Notes: generated by a model from the sequence alone, not told the origin. DNA of 64,000 nucleotides from CAWBRT01 sp050015355 (GCA_050015355.1 JBEKBO010000004.1:17081-81080); one strand, 5' to 3'; counted from the stretch's first letter, positions 34,952-44,744 are shown. Numbers and translations: made by a program.

Positions 34952-36046
34952 CTATCGGACTACGACCAGGCCAGGATGCCGCCTTATCTCTTCTTCAAGT
35001 TCGCCGATGAACGGAGCAACCGCGACACGCAGTCCCGCGTGGCTGCTCACCACATCCATGCCCGCACAAATGTTATCCAGCGATACGAGGTGGGTAAGAA
35101 TTTTTCCGGCGGAGATCTTGCCGGCGCGAATCATTTCCAGAGCGAGCGCATTGTGGCGCGGAGCCGACGAGAATGCGCCATAAAGAGCAATCTGCCGATA
35201 ATGCAGGTGATTCACGTCCAGTTCGATCATCGGCTGGTCCTTCGGCAAACCGGCAAACAAACAAACTTTACCCATTTTGCTGGCCATCGCGAGACCAAGC
35301 TTTTGAGCGTCCGCATTCCCCGCGGTCACAATTACGACATTTGCGCCTAACCCGCCGGTTAGGTCCATAACGGCCTTTACGCCGTCGACGGAACTCAAGT
35401 CAATGTAAGCGTCAAAGCCGAACGACTTCGCGTGTTCCAGTCTCGGAGAACTGCGGTTAATCAAAAACACCTTGCCGGCGCCGCGCCCGCGGGCCAACTC
35501 CGCATGCATCAATCCAATCGGACCGGCTCCCAGAACCGCCACCGAATTTCCCAGGGCGATACCCATTACTTCCTGCGCATTCAGCACACAAGCCAGCGGT
35601 TCGGCCAGCGATGCCTCCAGATAGGTCACTTCATCGGGGATGCGATTGACATTGCCCGCCCGCACCGCACCTGCCGGAACCAGCACATATTCGGCAAAAC
35701 CACCATTGTAATGATGTGCGATAGTCTTACGCGTGTAGCACATGTTCTGCCAGCCAGAGAGGCAATAGGAACAACTTCCGCAACCGATCGCGGGAGCGAC
35801 GATCACCCGCTCGCCCACGGAAAAGCCGCCGACATCGGGCGCCACTTCGACAATCTCTCCCGCAATCTCATGACCCAACGCAATCGGCGGTTTAATGGCA
35901 GCGTGACCGTGACGGAAGGTGCGCAGATCTCCACCGCAGATAGCGCATGACTTCACCTTAAGAAGAAGACAACCGGGCTCAACTCGTGGGTTGGCTATAT
36001 CTTTTACTTCCATTTTGCCGATGCCTTGATAGATTGCCGCTTTCAT
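34952..36046 (-). CDS. Zinc-dependent medium-chain alcohol/polyol dehydrogenase
   Basis: A 364-residue MDR enzyme with GGAAGAAGGAAA before ATG. Catalytic zinc region CAICGGDLRTFRHG and GHEIAGEIVEV; structural zinc region CGSCSYCLSGWQNMC; Rossmann loop VLGAGPIGLMHAELARGRGA. This group includes sorbitol, xylitol, threonine and L-iditol dehydrogenases, which oxidise a secondary alcohol to a ketone with NAD. It is the first gene of a three-gene minus-strand operon with the FGGY kinase 33 bases downstream, so a sugar alcohol is the most likely substrate. Confidence 0.91.
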   Translation of the reverse strand: MKAAIYQGIGKMEVKDIANPRVEPGCLLLKVKSCAICGGDLRTFRHGHAAIKPPIALGHEIAGEIVEVAPDVGGFSVGERVIVAPAIGCGSCSYCLSGWQNMCYTRKTIAHHYNGGFAEYVLVPAGAVRAGNVNRIPDEVTYLEASLAEPLACVLNAQEVMGIALGNSVAVLGAGPIGLMHAELARGRGAGKVFLINRSSPRLEHAKSFGFDAYIDLSSVDGVKAVMDLTGGLGANVVIVTAGNADAQKLGLAMASKMGKVCLFAGLPKDQPMIELDVNHLHYRQIALYGAFSSAPRHNALALEMIRAGKISAGKILTHLVSLDNICAGMDVVSSHAGLRVAVAPFIGELEEEIRRHPGLVVVR

Positions 36047-36384
36047 ACGCGATTTCCTTCTTCCTCGTACTCCCGTTTTTTACTTGACTACATCCAGCCG
36101 CGGTGATGCTCACAAGTATTCCATATGTGATCCGGATTTTCATGCTGCATTTGGCGTGACCCGACAGGCCCGTACCAGAGGAGAGCGAGAAGAACTGGAA
36201 GGAGCGGATCCGTCATTGACATAAGCAACCTGCGAAGCACAGAATAAGGCCCTCGAATACTGGGCCAACGTGGATGCTCTGGTACCTGGATTTGTCGTTA
36301 CGAGGCTCTGGCCCCGATCTTGCGAACAGGTACTTCAAACCAATACGCGGCTTAGAGAATACCCGGCAGGAGATCGAGCGCACT

Positions 36385-37125
36385 ATGCTGACCCCGGACA
36401 TGGTTGTCTTCATTACATGCGGCGGACAAGGTATTGGCCGCGCCACAGCGGTAGCATTTGCCCGCGAGGGCGCTTCCGTGGTCATCGCTGCGGACCTCAA
36501 CGAAGACACCGCCAAGGAGACAGCCGCGCTTGTCAGCGCGTTTCCGCGCACTACCGGCCTTGGCTTGAAACTGGACGTCAGCGATTCCACAGCGGTCTTT
36601 GCCACGGTAAAGTGCATAATCGAACGCTATTCACGTATCGACGTCTTGGTTAACAACGCTGGAATCTGCCAGGACAAAACTCCTTTTGCCGAGATTACGG
36701 CTGCGAATTGGCACCTCGTCTATGACGTGAACGTAGTCGGTGCCGCGAACTGCATCTCCGCCGTTATTCCGTATATGAAGGCCCGTAAATCGGGACGTAT
36801 TGTCAATTTGGCATCACTGGCGGGAATGACCGGCGGTCAAGCTGTATCCGCCACCTACGCTTGTTCCAAGGCCGCTGTTATCTGCATGACCAAAGGAACG
36901 GCCAAAGAATTTGCTGCTTTCGGGATCAGGGTGAACGCGGTGGCACCGGGTTTCATTCGCACGCCCATGACTGCCGGGCTCGATCACGCCAGTACCGCCA
37001 TTCCGCTGGGCCGGAGGGGAGAACCGGAAGACGTGGCTGATGTGATCGCGTTCCTGGCCTCGGATTACGCCCGTTACGTGACAGGGTGCACGATCGATGT
37101 CAATGGCGGATTACAAATGCGTTAA
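36385..37125 (+). CDS. Short-chain dehydrogenase/reductase
   Basis: A 246-residue classical SDR. The ATG at 36385 is preceded by AGGAGA; the frame is open further upstream (to 36274) without family similarity. Seen are the cofactor loop ITCGGQGIGRATAVAFA (the first Gly of the usual TGGGxGIG is Cys), VLVNNAGICQD, the Ser of IVNLASLAG, YACSK (catalytic Tyr and Lys) and the C-terminal TGCTIDVNGG. It is divergent from the polyol dehydrogenase operon; the ~340 bases between the two starts hold no other gene. Likely oxidises a hydroxyl of a sugar or sugar alcohol. Confidence 0.88.
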   Translation: MLTPDMVVFITCGGQGIGRATAVAFAREGASVVIAADLNEDTAKETAALVSAFPRTTGLGLKLDVSDSTAVFATVKCIIERYSRIDVLVNNAGICQDKTPFAEITAANWHLVYDVNVVGAANCISAVIPYMKARKSGRIVNLASLAGMTGGQAVSATYACSKAAVICMTKGTAKEFAAFGIRVNAVAPGFIRTPMTAGLDHASTAIPLGRRGEPEDVADVIAFLASDYARYVTGCTIDVNGGLQMR

Positions 37126-37232
37126 GTCATTGTCGGATTTGGGTTAGGCGTGTGAGATGTGCGATGCCATGTCCATAACTTCCGTGTAGCCCGTGATTCA
37201 GGGACAATCGCCAATCTCGGGTTGCTGTGGCT

Positions 37233-39053
37233 TCAATCCTGTGACAGGAGAATCGCACTGTACGGTCCCAGCCCAACATTCCCGCTGACCGGCATAGAGT
37301 CCTGCGGCGGCCCGTTCGCGTCCGTGTCGTAGCTGAGCCAGTCATCGAAGCTCGCATCGTATCCATTCCAGTCGCTATTGAACCGAACACGCCAACGGCC
37401 ACCACGCGGAAAACCAACTGTATAGCCGGCGTAACCGCGATTGGCAAAGTTGAGCACCACGATTACATCGTCGCCATTGCCGCCCTGGTCCCACCGATGA
37501 AATGCAATGACCTTATCCTGGTTGTTGACATGATGCACATTCACGTTCTGCCCGCGCAGGCCGCGTGTATTGTTGAACCAGTTGCGACGCAGTCGGATGA
37601 GATCGCGGTAGAGTTGCACGATACCTGCAAAGGTAGCCGCATTGGACCAGTCCAGCGGCGCGTCGTCATCGAACCATCCTGGAGTGAGAAACTCCTGCCC
37701 CATGAAGAGCATAGGAATTCCGGGTGCTGTCAGCACCACGGCAGCTCCGAGTGTTGATCGCTTCTTGGAGAACCAGCTCGCGGCATTGCCGGGCCAAATC
37801 ATCTCGGGAACGCGTTGTGCGCCGTTGGAATCGGCGTCATGCGATTCGGTGAAGATCACGCGCTCGAATGCACTCCCGTTGTACTTCTGGGCGATTACGT
37901 CGCGAACGGCATTCATGTCACGCGAGCCGTCGTCGCTGCCAATGATCGCATCGCGAATCGTCCAGACGAAACCGGCTCCCCATTGAGCGCCGAAGCCAGC
38001 GCCTCCGGCGGCGGTATCCTTAGTGATCCATTCGTTGTCCTTCATATCTTCGGCGATGGAAATCTTCCACGGCTGCCTCTGCCCGATAAGCCCGTTGATC
38101 CATTGCATCAGGCTCCAGCCATCGGGAATATCGTCGGCTGGGTCGTCGTTCTGGTTCTTCACATTCCGGATCGATCCTACGGAATCCCATCGAAGACCGT
38201 CGGCAAAACGCTGTTCCAGCCAGCGCAAAGCATTATCGCGGAGGTACTGCCGAACTTCTCCGCGGCCGTAGTCAAAGCGCGTGTCACCCCAGTCCGTACG
38301 GCTTCGCCAATCGTTGTAGAAGTAGATGCCTCCTTTGCCGTTCAGTGACCAACCGTCGAATTGCCACATGTCCCCAGCAGAGTCGCCGAGGTGGTTGTAA
38401 ACAACATCCACGATTAGAGCGATTCCGCGTCGGTGAGCTTCGTTGACGAATTTGCGAAAACCGTCCGGACCGCCGAATTCGTCTTCAATGGCAAAGATGT
38501 AGGCTGGGTTGTATCCCGCGGAAATGTCGCCTGTGAACTCGCCCAGCGGCATCAATTCGATGGCGTTAATCCCCAAATCTCGCAGGTAATCGAGACGAGT
38601 AATGGCCGAATCAAACGAACCCTTCCCCTGATAGCCATCGGGGCTGTAGACAAAAGTGCGGATGTGTATCTCGTAGATGACCAATTCATTCCACGCAGGC
38701 GTCGAATAGTTCGGGGTGGCATAGCCCTCGTCGCAACCAGCGATGAGGCTGTTGAGGTTGCCATCGCCGTGAATGATGGAGCGCGCGTAAGAATCGTTCC
38801 TCCAGAGCGCGTTGCCGAGCGGATTGAAGATCACGAACTTGTATTGCTGCCCGACCTTGGCATTGCTGACATCCACCGACCAGTAACCGTTGCCCTCGGA
38901 GAACAATGGAGTTGCGCTTTGGGACCACCCGTTGAACTCTCCCGCGACCGCAACCTGGGCGGCGAAAGGCGCCCAAACGCGAAACGTTACTCCCGACCCG
39001 GTTTGATCGCTGTAAGGCGTTGCTCCCATGAAAGGATGCTGTGCTTGCGGCAT
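37233..39053 (-). CDS. GH13 alpha-amylase family enzyme (branching-enzyme/trehalohydrolase-like)
   Basis: A 606-residue enzyme. Residues ~15-100 form a CBM48-like N-terminal domain (VTFRVWAPFAAQVAVAGEFNGW). The catalytic barrel shows VDVVYNHLGD (region I), DGLRWDSVGSIRN (nucleophile Asp near 289), ISIAEDMKDN (acid/base Glu near 334) and FTESHDADS (third carboxylate near 404). A C-terminal beta-domain ends the protein. It acts on alpha-1,4/1,6-glucans; branching enzyme, amylase or trehalohydrolase activity cannot be separated by motif alone. It has no glycogen-gene neighbours and no signal peptide. Confidence 0.88.
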   Translation of the reverse strand: MPQAQHPFMGATPYSDQTGSGVTFRVWAPFAAQVAVAGEFNGWSQSATPLFSEGNGYWSVDVSNAKVGQQYKFVIFNPLGNALWRNDSYARSIIHGDGNLNSLIAGCDEGYATPNYSTPAWNELVIYEIHIRTFVYSPDGYQGKGSFDSAITRLDYLRDLGINAIELMPLGEFTGDISAGYNPAYIFAIEDEFGGPDGFRKFVNEAHRRGIALIVDVVYNHLGDSAGDMWQFDGWSLNGKGGIYFYNDWRSRTDWGDTRFDYGRGEVRQYLRDNALRWLEQRFADGLRWDSVGSIRNVKNQNDDPADDIPDGWSLMQWINGLIGQRQPWKISIAEDMKDNEWITKDTAAGGAGFGAQWGAGFVWTIRDAIIGSDDGSRDMNAVRDVIAQKYNGSAFERVIFTESHDADSNGAQRVPEMIWPGNAASWFSKKRSTLGAAVVLTAPGIPMLFMGQEFLTPGWFDDDAPLDWSNAATFAGIVQLYRDLIRLRRNWFNNTRGLRGQNVNVHHVNNQDKVIAFHRWDQGGNGDDVIVVLNFANRGYAGYTVGFPRGGRWRVRFNSDWNGYDASFDDWLSYDTDANGPPQDSMPVSGNVGLGPYSAILLSQD

Positions 39054-39528
39054 GCGAGTTTCCAGTGCACTGGCGGGGCCTCAGTCGGGTCTCCAGGGTG
39101 CTCCAGGAGCCAGCCTGCGAGGCGTTTAAGGCGCCCGCTTGTGCCTCCTTTCCGTCCAGACCTAGATAACAGCCACCAATTATGATCTACTTTGTAGTCC
39201 TTTCTCTTTCATCTGCATCTCTGCCTCGGTATGCCTTACGCAGTCTGCTGCCATGGATGCACTTGGGTGTTGGACATGTCGCCAGGGCTATCGGGTAAAC
39301 GACAAGCAGAACTGTCGAAGTAGCCGCCAGCGCCAAGAAAAAACGTAGTTGCTCACATGTTTGCCCGACACTTGTGACACCCGTCACTGTGTTTGCGGTC
39401 ACGCGCGCTGGCGGAGAAGTCCATTCCTTCCTAGAGTTGACGTGGTTGGAGGCGGTTTCGTTGCCTTCGAGCTGAGCTGCCGGTTTCGAAGTCGAATCGG
39501 GACATCGCACCCCAGGCTGGAGCTGACG
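39054..39528. other. Gene-free interval
   Basis: These ~475 bases between divergent genes contain open frames without family similarity, including an upstream extension of the hydrolase frame to 39349. No clear promoter, repeat or RNA was recognised. Confidence 0.4.
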
Positions 39529-40503
39529 ATGGTTTTGAGTTACGTCGGGCGATATCGGGCGCTGGTGATTGCGGCAGTGATCCTACTGGCATCGTGGTCA
39601 GCGTGGGCGCAGTACAACCCCGATGCAGGTCCCCACAAGGTGCTCGTGCTCGATCAGGTGGTGCTCCACGATGCACAACGGAACAAAGATGTGCAGGTAA
39701 AGGTCTATTACCCAGCCGAGCCCGGCCCCTTTCCTGTCATTATCTTTTCGCATGGCGCCTTGGCATCCAAGGATGCATACTGGGCGTTAGGTCAGTACTG
39801 GGCAAGCTTTGGTTACGTAAGCATCCATCCATCTCATACCGATTCCGTTGCAGATAACGGCTTCCGGGGCACGGTGCTTGACGCAATCAGTGATCCTGGC
39901 GGCTGGACAGACCGGCCCAAAGATATCTCCTTTATCATCGATTCCTTTGGGCGCCTCGAAGAGCTTGCTCCGGGGCTGAAACACAAACTTGATGTCAGCC
40001 GTATCGGCGTAGGCGGTCATTCGTTTGGTGCATATACGGCAGAGGCGATTGGCGGCGCTACCGTTTTGCTGCCGGGAAGAGATAAGCCGCAAAGCTTCCG
40101 CGAGAGCCGGGTTGCCGCAGTGGTCATGTTGTCGCCCGAGGGAGCCGGTGAAATGGGACTGACGGAACGGTCGTGGGACAACTTTCATATTCCCATGCTG
40201 CTGATGTATGGCGGGCGCGACGGCGGACCCCGAAAGCAGGCTCCAGCCTGGCGAAGTGAGCCGTTCCATAAATCGCCCCCAGGTGACAAATTCGAGGTGG
40301 AACTCAAGGGCGCGACGCACATGGCCTTCGCTGGACCCTTGTTGCAGACCGACCTTCAGACAAGGGTATTCCGATGCGCCAAGCTGGAAACGCTTGCTTT
40401 CTGGGATGCCTATCTGAAAGGCGACCGACAGGCTAAGTGGTACCTGACGACCAATGCTTTGCGGGGTTTCAGCGCCGATGCGGTAACATTTGAGCAGAAG
40501 TAG
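39529..40503 (+). CDS. Exported alpha/beta hydrolase (PAF-acetylhydrolase/dienelactone-hydrolase-like)
   Basis: A 324-residue protein from the ATG at 39529, which opens a signal peptide (ALVIAAVILLASWSAWAQ). The hydrolase domain shows VKVYYPAEPGPFPVIIFSHGA (oxyanion region), the nucleophile elbow GVGGHSFGAYTAEAIGG and a late GATHMAFAG with the likely catalytic His. Such enzymes cleave esters or short lipids in the periplasm. The same frame is open to 39349 but that part is Arg/Cys-rich and unlike a secretion signal. No operon partner is apparent. Confidence 0.82.
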   Translation: MVLSYVGRYRALVIAAVILLASWSAWAQYNPDAGPHKVLVLDQVVLHDAQRNKDVQVKVYYPAEPGPFPVIIFSHGALASKDAYWALGQYWASFGYVSIHPSHTDSVADNGFRGTVLDAISDPGGWTDRPKDISFIIDSFGRLEELAPGLKHKLDVSRIGVGGHSFGAYTAEAIGGATVLLPGRDKPQSFRESRVAAVVMLSPEGAGEMGLTERSWDNFHIPMLLMYGGRDGGPRKQAPAWRSEPFHKSPPGDKFEVELKGATHMAFAGPLLQTDLQTRVFRCAKLETLAFWDAYLKGDRQAKWYLTTNALRGFSADAVTFEQK

Positions 40504-40646
40504 GTCCCGCACTCACACTTTCAACGCACGTCACAGTCTGCGCATCCGGTACCATCCAAGGGATGACGAAAATAGCTGCGGTCATCTTGGTTTTACTTGC
40601 TGCCGCCGCGGAGTGTTTTCAACGGCCTCCAGAGAGCACGTCCAGA

Positions 40647-41075
40647 CTATTTCTTGAAAAGGTTGTCGAAGGCGCGCCGCGCATCTTCGACCCGGTTGGC
40701 TCCGGCTCCGGACGAGGTCTCGCGCTCGACGCGCGTACTCAGAGTAAACTTCGGGCAATCGTTGTGCAGATCCTTCTTTGAATAGCCGGGCACGTTCAGC
40801 CCGCACTCGAAGCGGCTGCCCGGATCAAAGTGCATGCACTGCTTGCAGGCGTGCAGGGCGGCGCCGCACTGCGGGCACTTCCCATTTGGATCAACCGTGG
40901 CGGGCAGCACCACGCCGCATTGGGCACAGCGCGAGATGGTGTGCGTGGGCGCCATCTGAATCGCACGCGGGCCGTACGCCATATCTCCGCTCGGGCGCGA
41001 GGATTGCTGCGGCTTGCTTTCGCTGCGCTGATCGCGATCCTGGTATCCATGCTGACGGTATTTTTTGTCGGACAC
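40647..41075 (-). CDS. Small zinc-ribbon protein
   Basis: 142 residues from a GTG at 41075 with CAGGAGA upstream (the frame is open to 41120). The central part has CAQCGVV, CPQCGAALHACKQC and a further FECGLN, a multi-Cys zinc-ribbon pattern, followed by PGYSKKDLHNDCPKF and a charged tail. The N-terminal 45 residues are Gln/Arg-rich and disordered-looking. I do not recognise a named family. It may bind nucleic acid or a protein partner; nothing in the neighbourhood settles this. Confidence 0.68.
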   Translation of the reverse strand: MSDKKYRQHGYQDRDQRSESKPQQSSRPSGDMAYGPRAIQMAPTHTISRCAQCGVVLPATVDPNGKCPQCGAALHACKQCMHFDPGSRFECGLNVPGYSKKDLHNDCPKFTLSTRVERETSSGAGANRVEDARRAFDNLFKK

Positions 41076-41106
41076 TGCCGATCTCCTGAATATGCGCCTG
41101 GCGATC

Positions 41107-42138
41107 TTACGGGTGCACAATCACTTTGATGGCGACGCTGTTCGGGTCGCCGAGCATTTCGAGAGCCCCGTTGATCCCTTCAAGGTTCACGTGATGGGTG
41201 ACGGCTTTCCGCAAATCCTCTTTCCGCTTAACCAGAATTCTTATCGCGCTTTGAAAATCTTCCTTGGTATAGACGTTGGTACCCTTGAGGTCGATTTCAT
41301 TGGCCTGCAGCGTATTCAGATCGACCGCAATCGGATCGGTGAAGAGAGCAATCACGATAATCGTCCCGCCGCGTTTCACCAGTCTTAGAGCCTGGTCGAC
41401 TACGCTTGGAGAAGTAAAAGCCAGCAGGACAACGTCAGCCCCGTCGGGCGCGAACGACTTAACCGCCTCTTCTACCGAGACCTCGTCTGCCTTGATCGGG
41501 TACAGGCCCAGAGCTTTGGCGATTTGTAACCGGAAGCGATTGAGATCGGTGCAATAAACACGGCCAGCGCCGGCTTCTTGCGCGGCAACTCCTGCGAGCA
41601 GGCCGACGGTTCCGGTTCCTAACACAACGCACGTCGAGCCTTTTTTTATGTTCGCTAATCGAACCGCGTGAGTGCCAACCGCCAATGGCTCTGCCAGCAC
41701 GCCCAAATCGTAATCCAACTCTGGCGGCAACTTATGCGCGCGCTGCTCCGGGAGCACGAAGTACTCAGCAAATGTTCCAAGCCAGCCACGAACGCCGGCG
41801 ATTACTCTTTCCGGACAGAGATTGTAATTTCCGCTGAGGCAATACGAGCATTTGCCGCACGCCTTTATCGGCTCGACGGCTATCCTGTCCCCGACCTTCA
41901 ACTGCTTCACCTTGGCACCGACCTTGACTACTTCGCCGGCGGCTTCGTGTCCCAGGATCATCGGTGCCTTGCGAAACGGATGCGACCCGTGAAACGCATG
42001 CAAATCCGACCCGCAAATTCCAGCGGCTTTCACCTTTACCAGCACGCTGTGTTCGTCGAAGTCGGGGACATCAAATTCCTTTACCACAACCTTGCTCAGC
42101 TCTGACAAGTACCCTGTGCTCATCTTCATGAATGCCAC
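41107..42138 (-). CDS. Zinc-dependent alcohol dehydrogenase (MDR family)
   Basis: A 343-residue MDR enzyme. Catalytic zinc region AAGICGSDLHAFHGSHP and GHEAAGEVVKVG; structural zinc CGKCSYCLSGNYNLC; nucleotide loop VLGTGTVGLLAGVAAQEAG. The pattern is close to the sorbitol/threonine/galactitol-phosphate dehydrogenase branch. It is the third medium-chain zinc dehydrogenase in the window (with those at 23.3 and 35.0 kb). It stands alone, between the zinc-ribbon gene and the second Liv-type transporter on the same strand. Confidence 0.9.
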   Translation of the reverse strand: MAFMKMSTGYLSELSKVVVKEFDVPDFDEHSVLVKVKAAGICGSDLHAFHGSHPFRKAPMILGHEAAGEVVKVGAKVKQLKVGDRIAVEPIKACGKCSYCLSGNYNLCPERVIAGVRGWLGTFAEYFVLPEQRAHKLPPELDYDLGVLAEPLAVGTHAVRLANIKKGSTCVVLGTGTVGLLAGVAAQEAGAGRVYCTDLNRFRLQIAKALGLYPIKADEVSVEEAVKSFAPDGADVVLLAFTSPSVVDQALRLVKRGGTIIVIALFTDPIAVDLNTLQANEIDLKGTNVYTKEDFQSAIRILVKRKEDLRKAVTHHVNLEGINGALEMLGDPNSVAIKVIVHP

Positions 42139-42251
42139 CTCGCATTACCATCTTCGTATATATGATAGCAATCCTCGGATGCGGCCCACGCGAATCCGCC
42201 CGGATGTTCCGCTGGCCGAAACTTAGTTAAACGCCGAGTTCACCTTTGTCC

Positions 42252-44744
42252 TTACACGCCCAGCAACCGGAGTTGCAGTGCCTCATCCTGCCGCAAAGCC
42301 TCGGCATCTCCGGCATAGGCGATCTGGCCGCTCACCATCACGTAGGCACGGTCGGCCATTTGGAGAACGAGATCGTTCTGCTCGACAATCAAAATGCTGG
42401 TGCGCCCGCGAAGTAGACCAATCGCCCGCACAACTTCGTTGACGATGGTGGGTGCCAGCCCTTCCAACGGCTCGTCAAGCAGCATAAGTTTGGTCGGCGC
42501 CATCAGGGCGCGGGCAATCGCCAACATCTGCAGTTCGCCACCGCTCAAGGTTTCGCCTCTTGAGGTCTGCAGCGTGCGCAGCCCAGGGAAGAGTTCAAAT
42601 GCTTCCTCCACGCTGCAACCCCCGGCGCGCTGCGCCAATTGCAGGTTGTTTAACACCGTCAGGTTCGGAAAAATGCGCCGCCCCTCGGGAACGATGGAGA
42701 TGCCAAGGCGATTAATTCGATATGGCGGGCGACCGCCGATCTGCTGGCCGGAGAACTCGATTGCACCTGCCATGGGTCTGAGCGTTCCGATGATCGTCCG
42801 CAAAGTAGTGGTTTTGCCGACGCCATTGCGGCCGAGCAGGGCGACGATTTCTCCTTCACCAACCTCCAGACTTACGTTGCGGAGAACGGAACTACCCTCA
42901 TAGCCGGCAACAACGTCGTTCAGCTTGAGAAGTGGCACTGTGGCTTGGCTGCGCGAAGGACGGATGTCAGTCTGGACCTCCGTAGAAGCCTGCTTCCGCC
43001 CTAAATAGGCTGTGACCACCTCGGGCTGATTCATGACTTCCTGTGGCGCTCCCTGGGCGATTACTCGCCCTTGATGCAGGATGGTAATCCGGTTAGAAAT
43101 TGCCAAAACGCGATCGATGTCGTGCTCGATCAGCAGGATGCTGTGACGGCCGGCAAGGCGCTGTATGAGCGCACTGATTCGCTCCCGGTCTTCGTGACCA
43201 AGGCCGGCCAGCGGCTCGTCGAGAAGCAGGACATCCGGCTCCGTGCCGATTGTGATGGCAATTTCCAGCAGACGCTGCTCGCCATGAGGCAGATCAACGG
43301 CGGTCTGATCCGCGTGTTCCGACAAGCCCATGGAGTCGAGAATGCTCCACGTGCGCTCATTGATGTCCTGAAAGCTGTAAGCATTTCGCCACAAGGCGAA
43401 GCGGTGATTGGAGCGCGCTTGAACGGCGACCCGCACGTTCTCAAAAACTGTGAGGTTCTTGAAGATGCTCAGAATCTGGAACGAGCGACCGAGCCCGGCA
43501 TCGACGCGCTGGTTCGGCGGCAAAGAACCGATGTCGCGGTTCTTGAACAGGATCTGCCCTCCGTCGCGTGGCACCAGACCCGTCACCATATTGAAAAACG
43601 TGGTCTTCCCTGCTCCGTTGGGGCCGATAAGGCTGTAGATCTCCCCTTGCCGCAGTTCCAGGTTGATGCCATCGGCTACCACTAGATGTCCGAACTGCTT
43701 GGACAGAGCTCGTACCGACAGGACTGGCTGGTCGCCTTTGACCGCGGACTGGCCGTTCTCCGTTGCACGTACCACCTCGGGTCGCGGCGGAAGGGTTGTG
43801 CGGGTAAGGCTCCAGCGAGCACCTCTGCGTAGGCGGGCAAAGATGCCCGAGAGACCTTCGGGCGACAGCAAGATAAAGCCAATGAGTATCGCGCCGAAGA
43901 TAAGCCACCAGTGCTCTGTAAAGGAGCTGAGCTGATCGCGCAGCACGATGAAAGTGAGCGCTCCCCACAACGGCCCCAGGAAATGATGCATGCCGCCGAG
44001 CACAGTCATCAACACAGGATCGCCGGCGTTCTGCCAGCTCATGACATCCGCATAAACGCCTTGGATGAGGAAAGTGAGCAGGCTCCCGGCTAGTCCCATG
44101 AAGGTGGCTGAGAAAACGAATGCCAGGAGTTTGTAGCGATGCGTGTTATATCCCAGGCAGCGGGCGCGCTGCTCGTTCTCGCGGATCGCCTGGAGGACCC
44201 GGCCGAAGGGCGAATGGACGATTCGCCATAAGAGGTAAACGGCGATGATGACAACGCATGAACAAAAAGCGTGAAAGGCTAAATTGTTTTCCAGACCAGG
44301 CCGCGACATTCCCTGCAGCCCATTCTCGCCGCCCGTTACCGGAGTCCACTGGAAAGCGATTTCGTAAAACAGTTGCGTGAAGGCAAGCGTGAGGAGAGAA
44401 AAGTACAGACCGCGTCGCCGCAGAATAAGCGCGCCCAGCATCACGCTCGTCAGGCCGGCAGTCAGCGTTCCCAGCAGCACCGCAACATAAACATTGGAAG
44501 CCAGATGAAGCTGCGCTAAGCCGGCGCCATAAGCAGCTATGCCGAAGTATGCTGACGGACCAAACGACACCAGGCCGGTATAGCCTAGCAGCAGGTTATA
44601 CCCGATGCCGTAGAGGGTGTAGAGAACAATCTCCGTTCCCAGGCTGACAGTCGAGCCGATCCGCGGCAGCACAAAAGGCAGGAGCGCGAAGACCACCGAG
44701 AGAACAAATATTGGATGGGTGACGACCCGCCGCAGCGGACTCAT
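42252..44744 (-). CDS. Triple-domain ABC protein: LivM permease + LivG ATPase + LivF ATPase
   Basis: An 830-residue single polypeptide from the ATG at 44744 (the frame is open upstream but antisense-like). Residues ~1-320 are LivM (GYNLLLGYTGLVSFGPSAYFG, AIRENEQRARCLGYN). LivG follows with Walker A GPNGAGKTT near 374, GRSFQILSIFKNLTVFENV and VLLLDEPLAGLG. LivF occupies ~600-830 with Walker A GRNGVGKTT near 638, IVPEGRRIFPNLTVLNNL, signature LSGGELQMLAIARAL and LMLLDEPLEGLAP. The LivG signature reads LPHGEQRLLEIA. Only the binding protein and LivH are separate. It overlaps the LivH gene by four bases. Confidence 0.93.
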   Translation of the reverse strand: MSPLRRVVTHPIFVLSVVFALLPFVLPRIGSTVSLGTEIVLYTLYGIGYNLLLGYTGLVSFGPSAYFGIAAYGAGLAQLHLASNVYVAVLLGTLTAGLTSVMLGALILRRRGLYFSLLTLAFTQLFYEIAFQWTPVTGGENGLQGMSRPGLENNLAFHAFCSCVVIIAVYLLWRIVHSPFGRVLQAIRENEQRARCLGYNTHRYKLLAFVFSATFMGLAGSLLTFLIQGVYADVMSWQNAGDPVLMTVLGGMHHFLGPLWGALTFIVLRDQLSSFTEHWWLIFGAILIGFILLSPEGLSGIFARLRRGARWSLTRTTLPPRPEVVRATENGQSAVKGDQPVLSVRALSKQFGHLVVADGINLELRQGEIYSLIGPNGAGKTTFFNMVTGLVPRDGGQILFKNRDIGSLPPNQRVDAGLGRSFQILSIFKNLTVFENVRVAVQARSNHRFALWRNAYSFQDINERTWSILDSMGLSEHADQTAVDLPHGEQRLLEIAITIGTEPDVLLLDEPLAGLGHEDRERISALIQRLAGRHSILLIEHDIDRVLAISNRITILHQGRVIAQGAPQEVMNQPEVVTAYLGRKQASTEVQTDIRPSRSQATVPLLKLNDVVAGYEGSSVLRNVSLEVGEGEIVALLGRNGVGKTTTLRTIIGTLRPMAGAIEFSGQQIGGRPPYRINRLGISIVPEGRRIFPNLTVLNNLQLAQRAGGCSVEEAFELFPGLRTLQTSRGETLSGGELQMLAIARALMAPTKLMLLDEPLEGLAPTIVNEVVRAIGLLRGRTSILIVEQNDLVLQMADRAYVMVSGQIAYAGDAEALRQDEALQLRLLGV

